Below, piece by piece: positions 1-4,032 of a stretch of DNA of 5,261 nucleotides (position 1 is the first letter of the stretch; every line of letters begins with the position of its first letter). The DNA is from an uncultured Prevotellaceae bacterium (GTDB lineage Bacteria; Bacteroidota; Bacteroidia; Bacteroidales; Bacteroidaceae), in contig OMTC01000222.1 of NCBI GenBank assembly GCA_900313845.1, positions 1 through 5,261 on the forward strand, read 5' to 3'. Both the position numbers and the translations under genes were made by a program. The notes beneath the pieces were generated by a model that made no database searches, was not told the DNA's origin, and saw only the letters and a list, made by a program, of their open reading frames with translations.

Positions 1-47
1 CATGTTACGAAAAACTGTAATGCTTCAATCGATTTTTGCTTATCCAT
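1..47 (-). CDS. 5' end of an unidentified gene, cut by the window edge
   Basis: An ATG at 47-45 on the minus strand opens a frame that stays open to the window edge and encodes MDKQKSIEALQFFVT. It has no signal peptide in the visible part. Support for a real gene comes mostly from upstream: a Bacteroidetes -7 element, TATCTTTG, lies at 95-88 on the same strand about 40 nt before the ATG, and a conserved 27-nt box lies further upstream. Fifteen residues are too few to name a family, so no function is offered. The call is an inference from promoter position and the open frame. Confidence 0.42.
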   Translation of the reverse strand, partial: MDKQKSIEALQFFVT

Positions 48-87
48 AGCTTTTTATAGTTAGAGTGTTAGAAAATATTAGCGACTG

Positions 88-152
88 CAAAGATAAGTTA
101 TTTTTGCGAATTATTGCCATACAATACAATACAAAATTTGTCTAAAACAAAC
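88..152 (-). promoter_or_regulatory. Putative promoter of the left-edge gene, with upstream 27-nt box
   Basis: On the minus strand TATCTTTG (95-88) matches the Bacteroidetes -7 consensus TAnnTTTG. No TTTG is found 19-21 nt upstream, so the -33 element is missing or weak. A box at 152-126 begins GTTTGTTTTAGACAAA and is followed by TTTTGTATTGT. It contains an imperfect inverted repeat, GTTTGT-N5-ACAAAT. Exactly 30 nt separate it from the -7 element. The same box and spacing recur before the minus-strand gene at 549-157. A missing -33 element plus a conserved upstream palindrome suggests an activator-dependent promoter, which is inference. Confidence 0.5.
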
Positions 153-156
153 CAAA

Positions 157-549
157 CTATTGTCCCTGTTGGTAAAGTTTGTCTGAAATAAAAGAAAGTT
201 GCATCTTTTCTCTACGATAACTCTCACGCTGATGAAACAAGAGCTGTGGCGTAGGAGAAGATGTTGCCATGCTGAGCAGAGCTTCATCTGCCACTTGCAT
301 CACCTCGCGCTTTCCTTCGAGATACCAGTTGGGATGCCAATTGAAATAATGGCTCCACTTGCCTTCGAGGAGCGTGTTATCATAACAATCATCCTATCCA
401 TCAGTCCACAACGAAGCTGCCTGCCTCTGCTGAAAGAGTGCGAACCATTGTCCCTTGTCTTGCTCCGAAACAATCGGAAATCTTTTTTCTATGGCAAAGG
501 CAGAAGCACCAATAAGCCATCCTAATATGAAGGTCATCCATCTTTTCAT
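157..549 (-). pseudogene. Small exported protein of unknown function, interrupted by an in-frame TAG
   Basis: Read on the minus strand from ATG at 549-547, the frame gives 130 codons before the TAG at 159-157, with one internal TAG at codon 52 (396-394). The N-terminus MKRWMTFILGWLIGASAFA is a good type I signal peptide: basic start, hydrophobic core, AFA before the likely cleavage site. The mature part is rich in aromatic residues and polar, for example QWFALFQQRQ before the stop and KWSHYFNWHPNWYLEGK after it. The frame is the same on both sides of the stop, so this is a nonsense change and not a frameshift. The product would be a periplasmic or secreted protein of about 110 mature residues. 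I do not recognise the family. A promoter-like TATCTTTG lies 28 nt upstream of the start. The stop could be a real inactivating mutation, a strain polymorphism or a base error. Its other-frame and opposite-strand ORFs (616-401 minus, 199-525 plus) lack a signal peptide or family motifs and are shadows. Confidence 0.68.
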
Positions 550-576
550 AAGTACCATTCATGATTTTAGTTTTTG

Positions 577-641
577 CAAAGATAGTTCTTATTTCAGTAG
601 CTGATTCATTTCTCACAAAACAAAATTAGTCTGAAACAAAC
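577..641 (-). promoter_or_regulatory. Putative promoter of the interrupted exported-protein gene
   Basis: TATCTTTG on the minus strand at 584-577 fits the Bacteroidetes -7 element. A box at 641-615 begins GTTTGTTTCAGACTAA and matches the box at 152-126 at 24 of 27 positions. The gap between box and -7 is 30 nt in both places. No TTTG lies at -33. The box is also 19 nt upstream of the plus-strand TATCTTTG of the regulator gene, so one protein bound here could affect both directions. Confidence 0.52.
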
Positions 642-660
642 TTTTATGGATTTTTCTTGT

Positions 661-668
661 TATCTTTG
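661..668 (+). promoter_or_regulatory. -7 promoter element for the AraC-family regulator gene
   Basis: TATCTTTG followed by CGGG matches TAnnTTTG. Transcription would start near 675, giving a leader of about 150 nt before the ATG at 825. The usual TTTG at -33 is absent. The positions where it would lie are occupied by the end of the GTTTGTTTCAGAC-type box (615-641). This fits a promoter controlled by whatever binds the box, possibly by autoregulation. Confidence 0.45.
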
Positions 669-718
669 CGGGAATTTCGGTTAGTACGTGGAGCGTGAAG
701 CGATTTCATCCGGAAGGT

Positions 719-816
719 ATTTTTCACTTTTCACTCTTCACTTTTCATTTTTTTGGAATCCTTTTAAATCCTTTAAATCCCTGATTCATTTTTCACTTTT
801 CACTCTTCACTTTTCA
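719..816 (+). repeat. Two perfect 29-nt direct repeats made of TTTTCAC heptamers
   Basis: The segments 719-747 and 788-816 are identical, 69 nt apart. Each is itself made of about four copies of a heptamer, TTTTCAC with one TCTTCAC variant. The second copy runs on through CACTTTCAAA directly to the ATG at 825, so it forms the end of the regulator's leader and occupies the ribosome entry region. The 40 nt between copies contain an AATCC-type element. Tandem heptamers and flanking perfect repeats are prone to slippage or to deletion of the segment between them, which would shorten the leader by 69 nt. Confidence 0.85.
755..786 (+). repeat. AATCC-type intergenic element, copy 1
   Basis: The segment starts GGAATCC, repeats AATCC at 757, 767 and 776 (steps of about one helical turn), and ends in AATCCCTGATT. 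An element with the same start, spacing and end lies at 3157-3187, upstream of the beta-galactosidase gene. Shared sequence in two unrelated leaders suggests a dispersed intergenic repeat family of this genome. Its function is not known to me. Confidence 0.6.
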
Positions 817-824
817 CTTTCAAA

Positions 825-1694
825 ATGTATCAATTAGCAGAATTTCTTCATGATGTCGTCGGTTTCGATTGTGAACCCGACTGCAAAATATTCTGTCGCG
901 AAAATAGGCTCGATGAGACATTCCTCACCAACAACATGAATGACACACTTGCCTGCTACACCTTCACCATCGTCACACATGGGCATCTCAGTCTCATCCA
1001 CAACGGTAGCGAGGTGCATCTCTCGGCAGGCGACCTCTATTGCTACATACCAGGAGCTACCTGCACCATCGTCAGTGGCACCGACGACTATCGAAGCATT
1101 TGCTTGTTGGCTGATGAGAACCTCACCCTCTCCTCGCCCATCGTCCGACTGATGATTCATGCCACCTATTTCTCCATCATGATTCTTGACGAACACAAAC
1201 TGGCTCTCTCTCCTACCGATGCAGACCACCTCGTCGGCATCATGCGACAGATTCTGGACTATCAGCAAAAACCGCATCAATTCAAGCGCGATGTCCTCAA
1301 CACCCTCTACACGCTTTTCTTGCTCGACCTCATGGACATTCAGGAGCGTAGCATCCGACAAGGACGCTATTCAGAGCGCATCGAACAACTGTTCACCGAC
1401 TTCATTCAATTGGCTCATCAGCATTTCATCGAGTATCGTAACCTCGCATTCTATGCCGACCGCCTTCACATCACTCCTATCTATCTCTCGCGCGTCGTGA
1501 AAAGCATCACGGGCGACACCGTGGTTGCCTATCTGAATCGTCTGCTACTCATGGAAGCCACCTATCAGCTCCAAACCACAGAGGCATCCATCAACCAAAT
1601 TGCCGAGAATCTCCACTTCGCCGACCAAGCCTCCTTCTCCAAGTTCTTCCGAAGGATGCGTGGCATGGGACCCAAGGAATTCAGGAAAAGATAA
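825..1694 (+). CDS. AraC-family transcriptional regulator
   Basis: This 289-residue protein has the usual two-part AraC layout. Residues about 40-95 resemble a cupin-like sensor domain (a run of short beta strands with HLSLIHNG and LSAGDLYCYIPG). Residues about 110-195 are helical, the usual position of linker and dimerisation segments. Residues about 203-289 form the DNA-binding domain. The first helix-turn-helix is near 205-226 (LAFYADRLHITPIYLSRVVK), the second near 255-277 (INQIAENLHFADQASFSKFF), and the family ending GMGPKEFRKR follows. It is a cytoplasmic protein expected to bind a small effector and activate or repress nearby promoters. The effector cannot be read from sequence. It is divergent from the interrupted gene at 549-157, whose promoter has a palindromic box that is a reasonable candidate target. 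The ATG at 825 follows A/T-rich repeats with no Shine-Dalgarno sequence, normal for Bacteroidales. The 175-aa minus-strand ORF inside it (1361-834) is a shadow. Confidence 0.95.
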   Translation: MYQLAEFLHDVVGFDCEPDCKIFCRENRLDETFLTNNMNDTLACYTFTIVTHGHLSLIHNGSEVHLSAGDLYCYIPGATCTIVSGTDDYRSICLLADENLTLSSPIVRLMIHATYFSIMILDEHKLALSPTDADHLVGIMRQILDYQQKPHQFKRDVLNTLYTLFLLDLMDIQERSIRQGRYSERIEQLFTDFIQLAHQHFIEYRNLAFYADRLHITPIYLSRVVKSITGDTVVAYLNRLLLMEATYQLQTTEASINQIAENLHFADQASFSKFFRRMRGMGPKEFRKR

Positions 1695-1719
1695 ATGTGA
1701 ACGAATATACTGGCTTACT

Positions 1720-2025
1720 CCTTTGATTCTTCAGAACCTTCAGCTCAACGAAAGCCAATCTATCCTTCGATTCTTCAGAACCATTCCTTCGGATGTTCTG
1801 GCGTTTTCCTTTGATTTTACTGAAACGCCGAGCCCTCAACGTTGTTATGGCGAGCCTTCGTTATCGCAACGCCGAGCCCTCGCTGATTCGATAACGAGCC
1901 TTCGGCAACTAGTTAAATTCAAAGGAGCGGTTCAGTCAATCCCCAAATTCGCTTCTAAAAATCCCCAAAACTACCGCAGACAATCCCCCAAAGCGATGCA
2001 GACAATCCCCTTTCTTATCCCGAAC
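1720..2025 (+). repeat. Array with a 22-nt period filling the regulator-crcB gap
   Basis: The 414-nt gap between 1694 and 2109 contains no convincing gene. Written in rows of 22 nt from 1720, the rows share their first bases. CCTTYG begins rows 1720, 1764, 1786 and 1808. GAGCCYTC begins rows 1830, 1852, 1874 and 1896. After one 20-nt row (1918-1937), AATCCCC begins rows 1938, 1960, 1982 and 2004. The remaining 13-15 nt of each row vary. Some rows also resemble the row 44 nt away: 18 of 19 bases agree between 1720-1738 and 1764-1782, and AACGCCGAGCCCTC recurs at 1824 and 1868. Neither 22 nor 44 is a multiple of three, which argues against coding. Several neighbouring rows contain complementary segments. 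The function is unknown. Confidence 0.8.
1776..1897 (+). other. Series of possible RNA hairpins downstream of the regulator gene
   Basis: Three stems can be drawn. CAGAAC (1776-1781) pairs with GTTCTG (1795-1800) around a smaller TCC/GGA stem. GGCGTTT (1800-1806) pairs with AAACGCC (1823-1829). TCGTTATCG (1858-1866) pairs with CGATAACGA (1889-1897). None is followed by a clear U tract, so none is a textbook intrinsic terminator. They could still act as 3'-end structures for the regulator transcript. The pairing was found by eye and no folding energy was calculated. Confidence 0.4.
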
Positions 2026-2046
2026 TGGTGTAGAGTTGGTATATTT

Positions 2047-2077
2047 TTTGTGGTTTCATTTAAATTCATTACTTTTG
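2047..2077 (+). promoter_or_regulatory. crcB promoter
   Basis: TTTG at 2047-2050, a 19-nt spacer, then TACTTTTG at 2070-2077 is a full match to the Bacteroidetes TTTG-N19-21-TAnnTTTG promoter. The predicted start near 2084 leaves a leader of only about 25 nt before the ATG at 2109. That is too short to hold a fluoride riboswitch, so crcB here appears to lack that control unless a longer transcript exists. Confidence 0.72.
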
Positions 2078-2108
2078 CTGAAACTTTCAGATTCTCAAAA
2101 TCAACTCG

Positions 2109-2477
2109 ATGGAATTACGAAATATCTTATTGGTAGCTTTGGGCGGTGCTCTCGGTTCGGTGTGCCGCTATCTCATATCAAAACTCTCCCTGGGAACATT
2201 TCCTTGGGGCACCCTCACTGTGAATATCCTTGGTTCGTTACTCATCGGATTATTGACGGGACTGATGCTGCGAGGCTCCGTTTCTCCCGAAATGAAACTG
2301 CTGCTCGTCACAGGTTTTTGTGGCGGATTCACCACCTTCAGCACTTTTGCCAACGAATCCTTTTCAATGATGCGCACGGGCGATGTTCTCCTCTCCGCTT
2401 TATACATAGGAGTGAGTGTGGTGGTTGGTGTTCTCGCAGTCTATGTAGGAATGCATTGGGCAGAGATGATGGAGTGA
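2109..2477 (+). CDS. crcB: Fluoride ion channel CrcB/Fluc
   Basis: The 122-residue product has the size and motifs of the Fluc/CrcB family, small inner-membrane channels that export fluoride as antiparallel dimers. Four hydrophobic segments lie near residues 5-24, 36-54, 63-85 and 94-115. Family motifs in order are GGALGSVCRY (12-21), GTLTVNILGS with the conserved Asn39 (34-43), and GFCGGFTTFSTF (69-80). In the last motif Phe77 and Phe80 correspond to the pore phenylalanine box and the TTFST segment to the central sodium site, as known for the family. The sequence appears intact. It has its own promoter and a short leader, is followed by a separate promoter for rpiB, and so is probably transcribed alone. 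The start at 2109 gives the expected short N-terminus. Frames overlapping it (2036-2491 plus, 2407-2168 minus) show no membrane or family pattern. Confidence 0.97.
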   Translation: MELRNILLVALGGALGSVCRYLISKLSLGTFPWGTLTVNILGSLLIGLLTGLMLRGSVSPEMKLLLVTGFCGGFTTFSTFANESFSMMRTGDVLLSALYIGVSVVVGVLAVYVGMHWAEMME

Positions 2478-2495
2478 AGATTTTTGAGTGAGAAT

Positions 2496-2526
2496 TTTGC
2501 ATTTTGGCAAAATCGCTGTATCTTTG
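2496..2526 (+). promoter_or_regulatory. rpiB promoter with a palindrome in the spacer
   Basis: TTTG at 2496-2499, 19 nt, then TATCTTTG at 2519-2526 is a full Bacteroidetes promoter match, placing the start near 2533 and leaving a leader of about 42 nt. Within the spacer, ATTTTG-G-CAAAAT (2501-2513) is a perfect 6+1+6 inverted repeat. A palindrome between the two promoter elements is well placed for a repressor, but it may also be a chance product of A/T-rich sequence. Confidence 0.75.
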
Positions 2527-2574
2527 TAAATCATAAATCTTGTAAACTAACTTAAACTAAAAATAGCAAAAGAT

Positions 2575-3018
2575 ATGGAAATCAAAACCATTGGAATTGC
2601 CAGCGACCACGCTGCATTCCCACTGAAGCAATTCGTGAAACAGTATTTGGAAGAAAAGGGTATCCCTTACAAGGACTATGGCACTTACACGCCTGACTCT
2701 TGCAACTATGCCACTTATGGACATGCTTTGGCAGAGGGCATTGAGAAGGGTGAAGTGTATCCAGGCATTGCCATGTGCGGTAGTGGTGAGGGTATTTCTA
2801 TGACGCTCAACAAGCACCAAAGCATTCGTGCTGGATTGTGCTGGATTCCTGAGATTGCTCATCTCATCCGTCAGCACAACAACGCCAATGTGCTCGTGAT
2901 GCCAGGACGTTTCATCGACAACGAGATGGCTCGCAAAATCATGGACGAATTCCTCTCAACAGAATTTGAAGGAGGCAGACATCAGCAGAGAATCGAAGAC
3001 ATTCCTGTCAAGGCTTAA
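2575..3018 (+). CDS. rpiB: Ribose-5-phosphate isomerase B (RpiB/LacA/LacB family)
   Basis: This 147-residue cytoplasmic enzyme interconverts ribose 5-phosphate and ribulose 5-phosphate in the non-oxidative pentose phosphate pathway. The active-site residues known from E. coli RpiB are all found two positions later here: Asp11-His12 in IASDHAAF, Cys68 in MCGSGEGISM, His101 in RQHNNANVL, and Arg135 and Arg139 in FEGGRHQQRI. The E. coli CGTG motif reads CGSG here (Ser70), a conservative change. The conserved stretches NKHQSIRAGLCW (79-90) and NANVLVMPGRFI (103-114) are intact, and the length is normal. Some relatives act on galactose 6-phosphate or allose 6-phosphate, but the single-gene form and active site favour RpiB. 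The gene is monocistronic or leads a transcript ending in the repeat-rich stretch that follows. Its A-rich leader (AAAAATAGCAAAAGAT) is typical of Bacteroidales. The minus-strand ORF at 2877-2557 is a shadow. Confidence 0.96.
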   Translation: MEIKTIGIASDHAAFPLKQFVKQYLEEKGIPYKDYGTYTPDSCNYATYGHALAEGIEKGEVYPGIAMCGSGEGISMTLNKHQSIRAGLCWIPEIAHLIRQHNNANVLVMPGRFIDNEMARKIMDEFLSTEFEGGRHQQRIEDIPVKA

Positions 3019-3030
3019 TCAATGATACTC

Positions 3031-3219
3031 ATCAGGGATTTTAAGGATTGGATGGATTTTTCAAAACAGATTTTCTTATCCTTAAAATCCTTGACATAAT
3101 AATCTAAGAAAAAATCAAGGATTGGAAGGATTAGAAGGATTTTTTCTACTTTGTCTGGAATCCTTAAAATCCTAAAATCCCTGATAAAAAACATATTTCT
3201 GAAAAATATCCCTGATAAA
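3031..3219 (+). repeat. Repeat-rich intergenic element upstream of the beta-galactosidase
   Basis: The rpiB to beta-galactosidase gap is dominated by AGGATT/AATCC motifs in both orientations. GGATTTTAAGGAT (3036-3048) is a perfect inverted repeat of ATCCTTAAAATCC (3078-3090). AATCCTTGA (3086-3094) is inverted at 3115-3123. AAGGATT recurs every 9 nt at 3117, 3126 and 3135. The segment 3157-3187 matches the element at 755-786. ATCCCTGATAAA is repeated at 3177-3188 and 3208-3219, and ATCAGGGAT at 3031 is its inverted partner. The stems could end rpiB transcription or shape the beta-galactosidase leader. A weak promoter-like TACTTTG at 3147-3153 is one base short of the -7 consensus. Confidence 0.65.
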
Positions 3220-3230
3220 TATTACGACTC

Positions 3231-4028
3231 ATGAAGAAACTTTTAACATTGTTATTACTACTCTGTTCCTTTTCTTGTTTGCCAATGATGGCACAGAAGA
3301 AGGGTACTTTCGAGGCTGGCAAAGGCTCTTTCATGCTGAATGGAAAACCGTTCATCGTGAAGGCAGCAGAAATGCACTACCCTCGCATTCCTCGTGCTTA
3401 TTGGGACCACCGCATCAAGATGGCGAAGGCACTGGGCATGAACACCATTTGTATTTATATTTTCTGGAATATCCACGAGCAACGCGAAGGTCAATTCGAC
3501 TTCTCGGACAACAACGACGTGGCTGCATTCTGTAAATTGGCTCAGAAGAATGGCATGTACGTGATTGTGCGCCCTGGTCCATACGTTTGTGCGGAATGGG
3601 AAATGGGCGGTCTGCCTTGGTGGCTCCTGAAGAAGAAGGACATCCGTCTGCGTGAGCAAGACCCTTACTTTATGGAGCGCGTGAAAATCTTTGAGGAGAA
3701 AGTGGGTGAACAACTCGCTGGACTGACCATTCAGAAGGGCGGACCTATCATCATGGTGCAGGTGGAGAACGAATATGGTAGCTATGGCGAGGACAAGCCT
3801 TACGTGAGTGCCATCAGGGATTGTCTGCGTGGCATCTATGGTAAGGAATTGGCTCTCTTCCAGTGCGACTGGAGTTCGAACTTCGAGAAGAACGGATTGG
3901 ACGACTTGGTTTGGACGATGAACTTCGGCACGGGTGCCAACATCGACCAGCAATTCCGTCGTCTCGGACAGCTCCGTCCCGATGCTCATCGACCAACAGT
4001 TCCGTCGCCTCGGACAGCTCCGTCCTGA
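3231..4028 (+). CDS. GH35 beta-galactosidase, N-terminal part up to a frameshift
   Basis: This 265-codon frame encodes the first half of a secreted family 35 beta-galactosidase, which removes terminal beta-galactose from glycans. Residues 1-21 (MKKLLTLLLLLCSFSC then LPMMA) form a signal peptide, probably cut by signal peptidase I near MMA-QK. Residues 27-250 are the first part of the TIM barrel: MHYPRIPRAYW, GMNTICIYIFWNIHE, VIVRPGPYVCAEWEMGGLPWWL, and the family signature GGPIIMVQVENEYG (170-183) with acid/base Glu181. From residue 253 the frame leaves the family sequence (HRPTVPSPRTAPS) and stops at 4026-4028. The cause is the 46-nt tandem duplication at 3941-4032. The nucleophile Glu is encoded beyond the break, so this fragment alone cannot be active. 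Skipping one 46-nt copy joins it in frame to the rest. No Shine-Dalgarno sequence precedes the ATG. The long minus-strand ORF at 4112-3258 is a shadow. Confidence 0.93.
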   Translation: MKKLLTLLLLLCSFSCLPMMAQKKGTFEAGKGSFMLNGKPFIVKAAEMHYPRIPRAYWDHRIKMAKALGMNTICIYIFWNIHEQREGQFDFSDNNDVAAFCKLAQKNGMYVIVRPGPYVCAEWEMGGLPWWLLKKKDIRLREQDPYFMERVKIFEEKVGEQLAGLTIQKGGPIIMVQVENEYGSYGEDKPYVSAIRDCLRGIYGKELALFQCDWSSNFEKNGLDDLVWTMNFGTGANIDQQFRRLGQLRPDAHRPTVPSPRTAPS

Positions 4029-4032
4029 TGCA
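3941..4032 (+). repeat. 46-nt imperfect tandem duplication causing a frameshift
   Basis: Copy 1 (3941-3986) and copy 2 (3987-4032) agree at 41 of 46 bases. Both encode IDQQFRRLGQLRPDA when each is read in the family frame. The five differences (CAG/CAA, CAA/CAG, CGT/CGC, CCC/CCT, GCT/GCA) are all synonymous third-position changes. Because 46 is not a multiple of three, reading through both copies shifts the frame. As I know the GH35 family, this peptide occurs once between the NFGTGAN segment and the SEFWSGW nucleophile motif, so one copy is extra. Confidence 0.92.

Noticed and set aside
178..193. Third copy of the GTTTGTTTCAGAC-type box
   Set aside because: It shares the TTCAGACAAAC core but lies inside the coding frame of the interrupted gene, lacks the rest of the 27-nt box and has no -7 element at the matching distance.
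394..396. Recoded TAG (alternative genetic code)
   Set aside because: The other complete genes end normally and contain no internal TAG. A single nonsense change or base error explains the stop more simply.
834..1361. 175-codon minus-strand ORF
   Set aside because: It lies entirely inside the well-supported AraC-family gene, has no family motifs and no promoter or leader evidence.
1720..2025. CRISPR array
   Set aside because: The conserved part of each row is only about 6-9 nt, the variable part 13-15 nt, and the anchor motif changes along the array. No cas genes are present.
1600..2136. 178-codon plus-strand ORF over the regulator end and the gap
   Set aside because: It overlaps the regulator's DNA-binding domain in another frame and crosses a 22-nt periodic array, which is not compatible with a repeated peptide. 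It has no recognisable domain or start context.
3036..3090. Intrinsic terminator of rpiB
   Set aside because: The 13-bp stem is A/T-rich with a 29-nt loop and no U tract directly after it, so it is recorded only as part of the repeat element.
3231..3293. Lipoprotein signal at Cys16 of the beta-galactosidase
   Set aside because: The residues before Cys16 (SFS) do not fit a lipobox, and MMA-QK gives a better signal peptidase I site.
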